NCBI GenBank assembly: GCA_040381555.1
Contig: JBEIHC010000011.1
Location: 1 to 44,432 of the forward strand
DNA length: 44,432 nt
Source of the DNA: CANHCC01 sp040381555
Lineage (GTDB): Bacteria > Bacteroidota > Bacteroidia > J057 > RFSG01
Reading direction: 5' to 3'
The stretch's first letter is position 1, and the number at the start of each line of letters is the position of its first letter. Made by a program: the position numbers and the translations under genes. Shown here piece after piece: positions 1 through 9,452 of this stretch. The notes beneath the pieces are model-generated. The model was given only the letters and a program-made list of their open reading frames with translations. It searched no databases and was not told where the DNA came from.

Positions 1-812
1 CCTGCTAAATGGGTGGTGACCTTCATTTCTGAATTACCATCTGATGAATACAGGGAAATATCCATACCTGTAAGGCGAATAGAGTTTATCTTTCCTGTAA
101 ACAATTGATTTTTACCATATTGAATTGTGTTTATCCCCGAAGCATTCATTTCATTTACAAAAGGGTCATCGCAGTTAATCCAGGCAGTTCCCGCAGTTTT
201 TCTTAAATAATCAAATAACTCCTCATTCGAACGCGCTACATTTTCAACCGATCCATAGCCTTCTAGGTGGTCTTTGCCGATGCTGGTAATTAATCCATGT
301 GTTGGTTGAGTAATTTCACATAAATCGGCAATTTCCTGTAAATGATTTGCCCCCATTTCAATCACCGCACAAGTGTGATTTTCACGAAGCCTGAGTAAAG
401 TAAGGGGAACCCCAATGTGATTATTGAAATTTCCTTCGGTGCACAGTACTTGAAACTGGGTAGATAAAACAGCGCCTATTAATTCCTTCGTGGTTGTTTT
501 TCCGTTGGAACCACAAACGGCAATCACAGGAATAGAAAATTGGCCTCGATGATACTGGGCTAATTGTTGGAGCGCCTGAAGGGCATTGGGCACAAGTAGA
601 AATCGTTTATCTGCTTGTGAAGGCATCCATTCTGCTTCATCCAAAATCACAAAAGCAGCACCGGAATCCAGTGCCTGAACAGCATAAGCATTCCCATTAA
701 ACTTTTCCCCTTTCAGAGCAAGAAAAATACCCCCAGGAATTATCCTGCGGGAATCAGTAGTCAGCTGATATTGACAGGATTTAAAAATCTGATAAATACC
801 CGAAATGTCCAT
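1..812 (-). CDS. murF: MurF, UDP-MurNAc-tripeptide--D-Ala-D-Ala ligase (C-terminus beyond window)
   Basis: MurF adds D-Ala-D-Ala to UDP-MurNAc-tripeptide, the last cytoplasmic step of the peptidoglycan precursor. The reading frame stays open from an ATG at 812 to the window edge, giving 270 residues of a protein normally about 430-450 long. The N-terminal substrate domain carries TTDSR near residue 20. The central Mur-ligase P-loop CGSNGKTTTKE lies near residue 100, followed by the MurF-typical GNFNNHIGVPLTLL and the EMGANH motif. The C-terminal domain is missing only because the window ends. The start lies 23 nt after the metG stop on the same strand, so co-transcription with metG is likely. 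The family call is firm. Confidence 0.93.
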   Translation of the reverse strand, partial: MDISGIYQIFKSCQYQLTTDSRRIIPGGIFLALKGEKFNGNAYAVQALDSGAAFVILDEAEWMPSQADKRFLLVPNALQALQQLAQYHRGQFSIPVIAVCGSNGKTTTKELIGAVLSTQFQVLCTEGNFNNHIGVPLTLLRLRENHTCAVIEMGANHLQEIADLCEITQPTHGLITSIGKDHLEGYGSVENVARSNEELFDYLRKTAGTAWINCDDPFVNEMNASGINTIQYGKNQLFTGKINSIRLTGMDISLYSSDGNSEMKVTTHLA

Positions 813-835
813 ATCGATACCTAAATTTTAACTAC

Positions 836-2911
836 CTATTTCACAATCATTCCAGGAATCACGCCTTCGGTTGCCTGCACAAAATGCAAACTCCCATCCG
901 GGCTCTCTGCCATCAGTATCATTCCCTGAGATTCAATGCCCTTCAATTTCCTGGGCTCCAAATTGACTAAAACCAGTACTTCTTTCCCGACAATTTCCTC
1001 TGGGGTAAAATAATTGGCTATTCCGGAAACAATGGTTCGAGTGTCTATCCCAGTATCTACTGTTAATTGTAATAACTTATCCGCTTTGGGTACTTTGACG
1101 GCTTCGAGTATTTTACCCGTCCGGATATCCATCTTCCCGAATAAATCATAGTCTATAAAATCCTTCTGTGGAGCAACTGCAGGTGTTTGCAAGGCCTGTT
1201 CAGCCTTCATTTCATCCGACCGGGATTTTAGTTTATAAATTTGTTTATCAATTGTTTCGTCTTCTATTTTTGCAAATAACAAAGCAACTTCTCCCAATGG
1301 ATGTCCCGGAAATATTAGGGTTTTGCCCTGTAGTACATCATTCCAATCAAATCGGGCAATGCCCAACATTTGATTCAACCTATGAGAACTTTGAGGCAGG
1401 AAGGGTTCAAACAATACACTCAAGGCAGCACTCACTTCCAGGGAAGTAAGCAAAATAGAAGCCACTCGCTCAGGATCTGATTTCCAAAGTTTCCAAGGCT
1501 CTAGGTCTGCCAGATATTTATTTCCGGCCCGAGCCAAATCCATCACTGTGGACAAGGCCTCGCGAAAACGATAGAGCTCAATACTTTTTCCCGCCTTCTC
1601 TGCTGTTTCTTTTATCAGATTCCGGATATGCTGATCTTGCTCCTCCCGATGCGCATCTTCAGGCACTTTACCTTCAAAATATTTATTCGTTAATACCAAT
1701 ACTCGGTTTACGAAGTTGCCATAAATTGCAACCAACTCATTATTATTACGCGCTTGAAAATCGCTCCAAGTAAAGTCATTGTCTTTGGTTTCCGGCATTG
1801 TAGAAGCCAGTACAAATCGTAGTACATCTGCCTGACCGGGGAAATCCACTAAATAATCATGTAGCCAAACCGCCCAGTCTCTGGAGGTAGAAATCTTTTG
1901 ACCCTCTAAGTTTAGAAATTCATTCGCAGGAACTTGATCCGGTAGGATATACTCTCCATGCCCCATTAGGATAGCGGGGAAAATCAAGCAATGAAATACG
2001 ATATTATCTTTCCCAATAAAACAAACTAAAGAGGTATCTCCAGCTGCAGCATCTTTAAGCCAATACTTTTTCCAGGCATCCGGTTCGCCCTTGGCAATCG
2101 CCCACTCCTTAGTCGCCGTAATATACCCCAAAGGGGCATCAAACCATACATACAACACTTTGCCTTCTCCACCCGGTACAGGAACTTTTACCCCCCAGTC
2201 TAAATCACGCGTCATAGAACGGGCTTGCAATCCATCTCCAATCAACCAAGATTTACATTGCCCATACACATTAGGTTTCCAATCTTGATGATTCTCTAAC
2301 ACATAATGCTCCAATTGTTTTTGATACTGATCGAGGGGTAAAAACCAGTGTCGAGTAGGTTTCAACACCGGAGTAGCGCCGCTCAAAGCACTTTTGGGGG
2401 AAAGCAAGTCTGAAGGACTTAAAGAAGATCCACAATTTTCACATTGATCTCCATAAGCCTTATCAAAACTACATTTAGGGCAAGTACCAATAATATACCG
2501 GTCCGCTAAAAATTGATTGGCTTCGGGGTCAAAATATTGCTCCGTTTCTTTTTCAATGAATTTTCCTTCCTCGTAAAATTTTTTGAAAAAATCTCCTGCA
2601 GTTTCATGATGCAGGGCATTACTCGTTCTCGAAAAAACATCAAAACTGATTCCAAATTGCTGAAAACTATCCTGTATCAGTTCATGGTATTTATCTACGA
2701 TTTGTTGGGGGCTGAGACCTTCCTTCCGGGCACGCAGAGTAATGGCAACTCCATGCTCATCAGTACCACAAATAAAAAGCACCTCCCTGCCACAGGATCT
2801 TAAATATCGAACATAAATATCTGCAGGAAGGTAAGCCCCTGCCAAATGCCCTATATGAACAGGTCCATTCGCATAGGGAAGTGCGGCAGTAACCGTATAT
2901 CTTTTACTCAT
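836..2911 (-). CDS. metG: Methionyl-tRNA synthetase
   Basis: Charges tRNA-Met with methionine. The product is 691 residues, close to the 677 of E. coli MetG. The HIGH motif is at residues 19-22, a zinc knuckle (CPKC 144-147, CENC 157-160) sits in the connective peptide, and the KMSKS loop appears as KISTS at 339-343. A C-terminal OB-fold tRNA-binding domain (from about residue 585) makes this the long dimeric form. The frame could be extended upstream to 3013, but the ATG at 2911 is chosen because MSKRYTVTAALPYANGP is the conserved N-terminus and because a -7 box lies 4 nt before it, inside the extended frame. murF follows in the same direction. Confidence 0.97.
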   Translation of the reverse strand: MSKRYTVTAALPYANGPVHIGHLAGAYLPADIYVRYLRSCGREVLFICGTDEHGVAITLRARKEGLSPQQIVDKYHELIQDSFQQFGISFDVFSRTSNALHHETAGDFFKKFYEEGKFIEKETEQYFDPEANQFLADRYIIGTCPKCSFDKAYGDQCENCGSSLSPSDLLSPKSALSGATPVLKPTRHWFLPLDQYQKQLEHYVLENHQDWKPNVYGQCKSWLIGDGLQARSMTRDLDWGVKVPVPGGEGKVLYVWFDAPLGYITATKEWAIAKGEPDAWKKYWLKDAAAGDTSLVCFIGKDNIVFHCLIFPAILMGHGEYILPDQVPANEFLNLEGQKISTSRDWAVWLHDYLVDFPGQADVLRFVLASTMPETKDNDFTWSDFQARNNNELVAIYGNFVNRVLVLTNKYFEGKVPEDAHREEQDQHIRNLIKETAEKAGKSIELYRFREALSTVMDLARAGNKYLADLEPWKLWKSDPERVASILLTSLEVSAALSVLFEPFLPQSSHRLNQMLGIARFDWNDVLQGKTLIFPGHPLGEVALLFAKIEDETIDKQIYKLKSRSDEMKAEQALQTPAVAPQKDFIDYDLFGKMDIRTGKILEAVKVPKADKLLQLTVDTGIDTRTIVSGIANYFTPEEIVGKEVLVLVNLEPRKLKGIESQGMILMAESPDGSLHFVQATEGVIPGMIVK

Positions 2912-2915
2912 AGTG

Positions 2916-2923
2916 CAAAGATA
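2916..2923 (-). promoter_or_regulatory. Bacteroidota -7 box of metG
   Basis: On the minus strand this reads TATCTTTG, an exact match to TAnnTTTG, only 4 nt before the metG ATG. Transcription would start at or next to the A of the ATG, so the mRNA is predicted to be leaderless. No clear -33 TTTG is seen at the usual spacing. Confidence 0.6.
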
Positions 2924-3121
2924 CAGAATGAAGCGGGTTTTGATTGTATTCGGAAAGCTCTTGTCCTCTGGGCAATTATTGAAACTTCCCCTCAAAAACT
3001 TAGGGAGTAACAAGTTACAGAATGCCCAAAATCAACATTGGAAAGTAATTACACTAAAACATCCAAGACTTTCCCTACATTACTCAAAGTGATTGGGAAT
3101 GCATTTACAGCATCCCCATCC

Positions 3122-4987
3122 CTACCGCCCCAACTGCCTCAAATAAGCAGCCGCTTCGGGATGGCCTTGGGCTGCAGCTTTTCGATACATCTCAATGGCT
3201 TCTTCCTGTCTTCCGGAGTTGAATAAAACAAACCCTAAATTATTGTAGGCATTGGGGTTGTTGTTTGGATTCAGGGCAATAGATTTCTGAAAGGAAGCCT
3301 CTGCCTCCGCTATTTTTTTTGCATAAAAATAGGTGGTACCAAGGTCGTTCAGGATTTGAATTTCTTTTGGCTTTTGTTGCACAGCCTGTAAGAGGGAGGC
3401 AATGGATTCATCAAACCGTTGGAGTTGCTGTAATAATACTCCGCGTAAATGAAGGGCTTCTCCATAATTGGGGTCTATTTTTAAGGCCTCTTCAACAGCT
3501 GGAAGGGCTTGAGCAGGTTTTCCCTGGTTAAACCATACAGTAGCGATATTGTAATAATTGATTGGAAAACCTGGTTTTAATTCGGCCGCCTTGGAATAAA
3601 AATAAACTGCCCTTTCGGGTTGTTTTCGAAAAGATGCCAATATCCCAAGGTTATTCCAAGGTAGGTCATTTTTGGGGTCAGAATAAACGCCTAACCAATA
3701 GGCTTGCTCTGCCTTTTGCCAATCTCCTTTGTCCCGTAACGCATTGCCATAATTAACATATCCGGTGCTGTAGGAGGGATATTGAAGAAGTACATCCTGA
3801 TAGAGTGTAATACTATTTTGCCAAACCTGAATGCGATCCCGGCAGGCCCAGGCCAATACTAGGGTAAGGGGAATCATTGCTAGGAGTAGCTGATTTTCTC
3901 GCAAAGTAAATTTTCTCAATATCTCCTGTAAGAGCGCGGATAGTAGGAGTAATAATCCTATGAAAGGTAAATAGCTGTATCGGTCGGCAACTAAAGCTTG
4001 GCCTACGGGCACAATCTGAGCAACCGGCAATAACACCACTCCATACAATAGAACACCCAGCAACACTCTTTGATTGGCATGTCGATACAATACCCAGATT
4101 AACGCAATTGAAAGCGCTAGGAATAAATACCAGAAAACTGGCAACTGCTGCGGATAGGGATAAAAGGCTGATAAGGGAATCGGAATAAGGGTCTTAATGG
4201 GGTAAAACCAAAATCCATAATTCACGAGCACGACTCTTTCGAGTAGAGAATAATTTCCTTGCAGGCCCAAGGCACTTCCTTGAGCAAACAGGGCAAGAAT
4301 CCCAGTAGCTAGGGCGATGAGAGCCATCGGGATAAAAGGAACATATTTTTTAAACTCGAATTTTTTCTGAGAAAACCATTCAATCAATATCAAAAAAGGA
4401 AGCAGGGTTACAGCCATTGCCTTACTCAGGCAGGAAAGAATAAAAGCAATCAAAGCGAGGCTGAACCAAATTATGTTTTGCGTTTTACGGTAAGTGAACC
4501 AAGCTAAAGCAGAGGCTAACCAGAAGGAGGCATAGAGTACATCTTTTCGTTCCGCTACCCAAGCAACAGATTCAACCCGAAGGGGGTGTAGGGCAAAAAT
4601 CAGACTGAGTATAAATGCCTGAATAGAAGAAAGAGATAATGCTTTGAGTAAAAAAAAGACCAACACTACATTTAGGCAATGTAGGAATAAATTAGTTCGA
4701 TGAAAAGATGCGGGGTTAAGTCCGGCAAATTTGTGTTCCAGCGCTAGGCTGAGCATGGTCAAGGGATGATAATTGCCGGCGTAATATTCCTGAAACAAGG
4801 CAGAAAGCGTAAAATTCTGTACTGCCGAATTAGAAGTAAGGTAGGTAACATCATCCCAATTGACAAATTCTAGGGAAGTAACAGGCCACCATACCCATAA
4901 GGTAGCGAGGATCAATAAAGCGGGGTAGAGGAAACTATTTTCCTGTACAGCGGAGCTCGATTTAGTTGGACTGATTTTCTTTTTCAT
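3122..4987 (-). CDS. Polytopic membrane protein with C-terminal TPRs (TMTC-like, GT-C type)
   Basis: 621 residues. The first two thirds are hydrophobic, with about ten membrane segments and motifs typical of the bacterial relatives of TMTC/GT-C proteins: NWDDVTYL near the N-terminus, NYHPLTMLSLALEH, then ALHPLRVESVAWVAERKDVL. The last ~200 residues form six TPR units, each with the G-x-A/P pattern (for example NDLPWNNLGILASF, NPNAYNNLGFVLFNSG). GT-C membrane enzymes use lipid-linked sugars; for this bacterial branch the substrate is unknown, so a glycosyl-transfer role is inference. A longer frame starts at 5032; the ATG at 4987 is preferred because it gives a Lys-rich N-terminus before the first membrane helix and overlaps the upstream M61 gene by 26 nt instead of 71. 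Confidence 0.75.
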   Translation of the reverse strand: MKKKISPTKSSSAVQENSFLYPALLILATLWVWWPVTSLEFVNWDDVTYLTSNSAVQNFTLSALFQEYYAGNYHPLTMLSLALEHKFAGLNPASFHRTNLFLHCLNVVLVFFLLKALSLSSIQAFILSLIFALHPLRVESVAWVAERKDVLYASFWLASALAWFTYRKTQNIIWFSLALIAFILSCLSKAMAVTLLPFLILIEWFSQKKFEFKKYVPFIPMALIALATGILALFAQGSALGLQGNYSLLERVVLVNYGFWFYPIKTLIPIPLSAFYPYPQQLPVFWYLFLALSIALIWVLYRHANQRVLLGVLLYGVVLLPVAQIVPVGQALVADRYSYLPFIGLLLLLSALLQEILRKFTLRENQLLLAMIPLTLVLAWACRDRIQVWQNSITLYQDVLLQYPSYSTGYVNYGNALRDKGDWQKAEQAYWLGVYSDPKNDLPWNNLGILASFRKQPERAVYFYSKAAELKPGFPINYYNIATVWFNQGKPAQALPAVEEALKIDPNYGEALHLRGVLLQQLQRFDESIASLLQAVQQKPKEIQILNDLGTTYFYAKKIAEAEASFQKSIALNPNNNPNAYNNLGFVLFNSGRQEEAIEMYRKAAAQGHPEAAAYLRQLGR

Positions 4988-6818
4988 CCGGCAAAAGGGA
5001 ATGAATCCAGGATTCGCGCGACAGGACAGCATCTGTACCAGCCTGAGGATCGGCTTGAAACTTCAAGATAAAGGGAAGGGCATTCCCTGAATAGTGAATA
5101 AGAAGAGATTGGGAAATATTGCCGCTAATAATGCGAACAGGAATTGTATCTCCAGGCTGAAGTCGAGTTAATCGGGTAATATCTGCTTCCGCTAAGGGTT
5201 TGTGAAACAATTCCGCAATTAAGTCATCATCGGCAATGCCCGCTTTAGCGGCATCGGAGCCAGGGCGAACTTGGGTGCGAATAAATATTCCGCCAGATTC
5301 TTTTTGCGCCTGAATGCCGAGTCTTTCCCATGTTTTGAGGCTATCGGGTACCCGCAAAGCCTGCAAGCCAACAATAGGTAAGAAGTCCGCATACTCAAAG
5401 GGGCCTGTTCCTTTTATATATTTTTCAAAAAACACCTGAGCTACCGGCCCTGCTAACTCTAGGGCGATTTGTTCAATTCCGTTTTCGGGAATGCCATTTC
5501 CTGTTTTTCCATATTGCTCCTCTAGTTTCCTAAAGAGCACTTCTATGCCTTGATTCCCTGGGCTATATTTTCGTAAAAGTAAATCCAGTAAGAATCCCAC
5601 TCGTTCACCTTGGGTATAAAAGGAAACCCGATGGTAAGGATTTCCATTTCTGCTTTGGCTTAACCAACTATCCCAAGAAGATTCTTCGCAGGAAATCAAG
5701 CCCGATGCATAAGCATTATCTAAACTGGTACTGATAGTGGAAAGGTGAGAGAGGAATTCTGCCTCCGTACGAAGATCTGCTCGGGCCAAAGTCAATTGCT
5801 CCATATAGGAGGTAACGCCTTCGGTAAACCAATGCAATCGTGTGTAGGCTTCCTTGCTGTAGTCATAAGGCTGCATTGCCTCCGGACGAAATCTTTTAAC
5901 ATTCCACACATGAAAAAACTCATGGCTGGTAATGCCTAGTACCCCATACCGCATTCCTTCCGTGGAAGAAGTAACATCATCCGGCAAAGTATAGCAGGAG
6001 GATGTGGCATGTTCCACTGCATGACGAAAATTATAGGGCGTCAGTAGATAGAGACAATGATATTCTGAAAAAGGAAAACTGGAATTAAACACTGCGGCTT
6101 GCTCTCGAAATAATCTAGCTGCGGCATTCTGTAACCATTGATCTGATTCCGGTGTACCTCGGTAATTTCCTTGAAAGTGCAGATAAAACTTGGCATTGCC
6201 CTCTGTAAATTCTATGGTATGAATTCGGGAAGAAAGAATAACCGGACAGTCCACCAGATGATGATAATCCTTTGCGAGGAAACTTCCAGCTTGACCGGCA
6301 GAAGGCAATGCTGTTGCAACTTTCAGGGTGTTTCCGAGCTTTTGCAAGGCGGGTATGAGTACCTTGCAAGAAACATTCAATCTGTCTGGTACATACAGAA
6401 AAAGATTGACCCCATTAAAATAGTATAAATCTTTAGCAATATAGGAAGAGCCGGCATCTAGTATTCCTGCATAGAACCGATATTGCACGCGAATTATCCC
6501 TTTTTCTGGGTTCGTAACCTCCCAGGTGTCTTTATCTGTTTTCTGGAAAGCTAAAGTTTTACCATTGGCATCCCAAGCCTGAAAATGCGAAATAGCTGCT
6601 GCATAATTTTGGAGGATGTATCTTCCTGGTCTCCAGGCAGGGACTTTAAATTGAGTGCTTTTCCCTTTTTGAGGTGCGGTTTCTACTGTTAGAAGAAAGG
6701 TTCTTTCTGCTTCAGGAAGCCATTCTACAGTATAGAGGTATCCAGCTGAGTTAGCTCCAGAAAGGGAGAGAGAAAACAGGAAGAAACAAACCAGAAGAAG
6801 GGTAAGACCTCGAATCAT
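4962..6818 (-). CDS. M61-family metallopeptidase with PDZ domain
   Basis: 618 residues with an N-terminal signal peptide (hydrophobic run in residues 3-20), so the protein is exported. The zinc site HEFFH is at 299-303, with WNVKR directly after it and the third ligand in WFTEG (Glu333), as in the gluzincin M61 glycyl-aminopeptidase family. RHAVEH near 265-270 matches the family's substrate-site G-x-E-H region, here with A-V in place of G-L/M. A PDZ-like domain occupies roughly 485-580 (GSDAAKAGIADDDLIAEL). Known members are aminopeptidases preferring N-terminal Gly/Ala; the substrate here is unknown. It overlaps ettA by 4 nt (ATGA) and the TMTC-like gene by 26 nt, so all three are probably one transcript. 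Confidence 0.88.
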   Translation of the reverse strand: MIRGLTLLLVCFFLFSLSLSGANSAGYLYTVEWLPEAERTFLLTVETAPQKGKSTQFKVPAWRPGRYILQNYAAAISHFQAWDANGKTLAFQKTDKDTWEVTNPEKGIIRVQYRFYAGILDAGSSYIAKDLYYFNGVNLFLYVPDRLNVSCKVLIPALQKLGNTLKVATALPSAGQAGSFLAKDYHHLVDCPVILSSRIHTIEFTEGNAKFYLHFQGNYRGTPESDQWLQNAAARLFREQAAVFNSSFPFSEYHCLYLLTPYNFRHAVEHATSSCYTLPDDVTSSTEGMRYGVLGITSHEFFHVWNVKRFRPEAMQPYDYSKEAYTRLHWFTEGVTSYMEQLTLARADLRTEAEFLSHLSTISTSLDNAYASGLISCEESSWDSWLSQSRNGNPYHRVSFYTQGERVGFLLDLLLRKYSPGNQGIEVLFRKLEEQYGKTGNGIPENGIEQIALELAGPVAQVFFEKYIKGTGPFEYADFLPIVGLQALRVPDSLKTWERLGIQAQKESGGIFIRTQVRPGSDAAKAGIADDDLIAELFHKPLAEADITRLTRLQPGDTIPVRIISGNISQSLLIHYSGNALPFILKFQADPQAGTDAVLSRESWIHSLLPDEKENQSN

Positions 6819-8491
6819 TTAAGGTTACGGTAGCGAATACGGTGTGGGGTATCGGCATCTTTGCCTAATTTTTTACGACGGTATTCTTCGTATTCAGAGT
6901 AATTACCATCATAAAAAGTAACTTGAGAATCACCTTCAAATGCGAGAATATGGGTACATACCCGATCTAAAAACCAACGGTCGTGAGAAATGATAATTGC
7001 AGAACCCCCGAAGTTTTCTATGCCTTCTTCCAGCGCTCTGAGCGTATTTACATCTATATCGTTGGTTGGCTCATCCAGCAAGAGCACATTGGCTCCGCAT
7101 TTCAAGATATTAGCTAAATGCACCCGGTTTCGTTCTCCTCCAGACAAAACCCCTACTTTTTTCGTTTGATCTGCCCCACTGAAATTAAATTTCGAAACAT
7201 AAGCACGACCATTGAGGTCCTTATTTCCAATTTTAATTACCTCATGTCCACCTGTGATAGCGGTGTACACATCTTCATCCGGGTTGAGCGTATCATGCTC
7301 TTGATCTACATAGCCTAATACGACTGTACTGCCCACTTCAAAATTACCAGAATCAGCTTGCTCTTTTCCGGTAATCATTCGGAAAAGGGTGGTTTTTCCG
7401 GCGCCATTGGGGCCGATAATTCCCATGATTGCACCTTTGGGTAGCATGAAACTCAAATTTTCAAATAGCAGTCGGTCGCCATAGGCTTTACTGATATTTT
7501 CAGCATTAATGACAATATCCCCTAATCTGGGTCCGGAAGGAATGTAAATTTCCAATTGTTGTTCTCTGCCAGAACCTTCTTCGTTCAGCAATTTTTCATA
7601 GGCAGAAATACGGGCTTTGCTCTTGGCGTGACGGGCTTTAGGGGCCATTCGAATCCACTCCAACTCTCGCTCTAAAGTTTTTTGACGCTTGGATTCTGTT
7701 TTTTCTTCATTCTCTAAGCGCTTCTTTTTCTGGTCTAACCAAGAAGAGTAATTGCCTTTCCAAGGAATACCCTGACCTCTATCCAGTTCCAAAATCCATC
7801 CTGCCACATTATCCAAGAAATAACGATCGTGGGTTACGGCAATTACGGTTCCCTTATATTGTTGTAAATGTTTCTCCAACCATTCAATTGATTCGGCATC
7901 GAGGTGGTTGGTTGGCTCATCGAGTAATAAAATATCTGGCTCCTGAATCAACAAACGGCAAAGGGCTACTCTTCTTTTTTCCCCTCCTGAGCAAATAGAA
8001 ATGATTGTATCTGGATCCGGGCAGCGTAGGGCGTCCATGGCACGATCTAAGCGGCTGTCTAAATTCCATCCATCACAAGCATCTATCTGATCTTGTACCA
8101 CTCCCTGTCGTTGGATTAATTTGTTCATCTCCTCATCACTCATTTCCTCCCCGAATTTCATATTGATTCGGTCAAACTCATCCATCAAATCCTTCACAGA
8201 TGCGGCGCCTTCCTCTACAATTTGCCGAACCGTTTTGGTGAGATCTAGTTTCGGCTCCTGTTCTAGGTATCCAACAGTATAACCTTGAGAAAGGACAGCT
8301 TCCCCTAAAAAATCTTTCTCTACGCCAGCCATTATTCGAAGCAAGGTAGATTTACCTGAGCCATTTAGACCCAAGACACCGATTTTAGCTCCATAGAAAT
8401 ACGAAAGATAAATATCCTTCAATACCTGTTTGTTGGGAGGATAAATCTTGCCTACCCCCGCCATTGAATAAATAATAGTTTCTCCGCTCAT
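6815..8491 (-). CDS. ettA: EttA, ABC-F translational throttle ATPase
   Basis: 558 residues, two ABC domains in one chain and no membrane segment: an ABC-F protein. In E. coli EttA binds the ribosomal E site and gates entry into elongation according to ADP/ATP ratio. Visible features are Walker A GLNGSGKST (41-49), signature SGGEKRR, LLLDEPTNHLD, a charged linker (KKKRLENEEKTESKRQK), and a second cassette with GPNGAGKTT, LSGGERNR and LLLDEPTNDID. Length and overall arrangement match EttA rather than Uup or antibiotic-resistance ABC-F proteins. First gene of the ettA > M61 > TMTC-like unit. A TAACTTTG box lies 22 nt before the ATG. Confidence 0.93.
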   Translation of the reverse strand: MSGETIIYSMAGVGKIYPPNKQVLKDIYLSYFYGAKIGVLGLNGSGKSTLLRIMAGVEKDFLGEAVLSQGYTVGYLEQEPKLDLTKTVRQIVEEGAASVKDLMDEFDRINMKFGEEMSDEEMNKLIQRQGVVQDQIDACDGWNLDSRLDRAMDALRCPDPDTIISICSGGEKRRVALCRLLIQEPDILLLDEPTNHLDAESIEWLEKHLQQYKGTVIAVTHDRYFLDNVAGWILELDRGQGIPWKGNYSSWLDQKKKRLENEEKTESKRQKTLERELEWIRMAPKARHAKSKARISAYEKLLNEEGSGREQQLEIYIPSGPRLGDIVINAENISKAYGDRLLFENLSFMLPKGAIMGIIGPNGAGKTTLFRMITGKEQADSGNFEVGSTVVLGYVDQEHDTLNPDEDVYTAITGGHEVIKIGNKDLNGRAYVSKFNFSGADQTKKVGVLSGGERNRVHLANILKCGANVLLLDEPTNDIDVNTLRALEEGIENFGGSAIIISHDRWFLDRVCTHILAFEGDSQVTFYDGNYSEYEEYRRKKLGKDADTPHRIRYRNLK

Positions 8492-8513
8492 TGGCTCATA
8501 CTAATTTGGAATG

Positions 8514-8521
8514 CAAAGTTA
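8514..8521 (-). promoter_or_regulatory. -7 box of the ettA operon
   Basis: The minus strand reads TAACTTTG, an exact TAnnTTTG match, ending 22 nt before the ettA ATG. It gives a short leader of roughly 18 nt and would drive ettA, the M61 peptidase and the TMTC-like gene. Confidence 0.55.
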
Positions 8522-8646
8522 GGAATTGATAGCTTATGGTTGGGATTCCTTTACGGTTTGAATATTCCCCTTTATACTTTTGTTACAGTACTTTTTCCTA
8601 TTCATAACTCCTGAATTTTTTTCCAACAAATAAACCTAGTGATTTG

Positions 8647-8654
8647 TACCTTTG
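8647..8654 (+). promoter_or_regulatory. -7 box of thiD
   Basis: TACCTTTG, an exact TAnnTTTG match, with only 3 nt (TAC) to the thiD ATG at 8658. The transcript is predicted to be leaderless. This placement also leaves no room for a thiamine riboswitch in the mRNA leader. Confidence 0.6.
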
Positions 8655-8657
8655 TAC

Positions 8658-9452
8658 ATGCATTGCGCTTTATCAATCGCCGGTTCGGACTCCGGAGGAG
8701 GCGCTGGAATACAGGCTGATCTGAAAACTTTCGAAGCTTTTGGGGTATTTGGACTATCCGTTATTACAGCTTTAACCGCTCAAAACACCCTCGGGGTGCA
8801 GGGAATATTTCGTATACCCCATTCTTTTGTCCAATTGCAACTTCAGTCCATTTTCAGTGACTTTAAACCAACTGCCGTCAAAACAGGTATGTTGGCTCAA
8901 ACTGAACTGATTGAGGTGATCGCTGCTCAATTGCAAAAAAATCAACTCCCTTATGTCGCCGATCCTGTGATGATTTCAACCTCAGGGCATCGTCTTTTAG
9001 AAACGGAAGCAACAGAAGCTTTATGTGAATTACTATTACCTTTGGCTTCTGTGATTACTCCTAACATAGACGAAGCAGCTTTCCTAAGCGGAATCTCTAT
9101 CAATAATAGAGTGGAACTTCGAAAAGCAGGAGAGAAACTTCTCCAACGCTACCCCAATGCCACTTTGGTACTAAAAGGCGGACACCTCCCTGAAAATGCA
9201 CAAACGGGAGTGGTACAGGACTTTATCCTTAATCAGTCTGGTGAAACGGTTTTGGCAAGTGCTTTCAAAAAAGATATTGTAACTCATGGAACAGGCTGCA
9301 CTTTTTCGGCTGCTATTACCGCTGGGTTGGCAAAAGGAAAAAACATTCAAGACGCCACCAGAGAGGCAAAAAACTATATCACCCGTGCCATCTCAGCTGC
9401 ACCTCTTGGATTAGGTCAGGGAGCTACTCCATTAAAACATAATTTAAAGTGA
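8658..9452 (+). CDS. thiD: Hydroxymethylpyrimidine/phosphomethylpyrimidine kinase
   Basis: ThiD phosphorylates HMP and HMP-P to HMP-PP for thiamine synthesis. 264 residues, the usual length for a stand-alone ThiD. The N-terminus ALSIAGSDSGGGAGIQADLK is the family signature, KTGML lies in the substrate region, and HGTGCTFSAAITAGLAKG near the C-terminus is the ribokinase-fold anion hole and catalytic Asp/Cys region; TGC replaces the more common GAGD-type sequence, as is usual in ThiD. A TTG six bases upstream could also start the frame, but that TTG is part of the -7 box, so ATG at 8658 is chosen. Other thi genes are not in the window. Its stop overlaps the next start (GTGA). Confidence 0.95.
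   Translation: MHCALSIAGSDSGGGAGIQADLKTFEAFGVFGLSVITALTAQNTLGVQGIFRIPHSFVQLQLQSIFSDFKPTAVKTGMLAQTELIEVIAAQLQKNQLPYVADPVMISTSGHRLLETEATEALCELLLPLASVITPNIDEAAFLSGISINNRVELRKAGEKLLQRYPNATLVLKGGHLPENAQTGVVQDFILNQSGETVLASAFKKDIVTHGTGCTFSAAITAGLAKGKNIQDATREAKNYITRAISAAPLGLGQGATPLKHNLK

Noticed and set aside
2912..3013. 34-codon upstream extension of metG
   Set aside because: The extension has no similarity to methionyl-tRNA synthetases and contains the TATCTTTG promoter box; the conserved N-terminus starts at 2911.
8492..8657. TPP riboswitch ahead of thiD
   Set aside because: The promoter box abuts the ATG, leaving no leader, and no thi-box sequence was seen.
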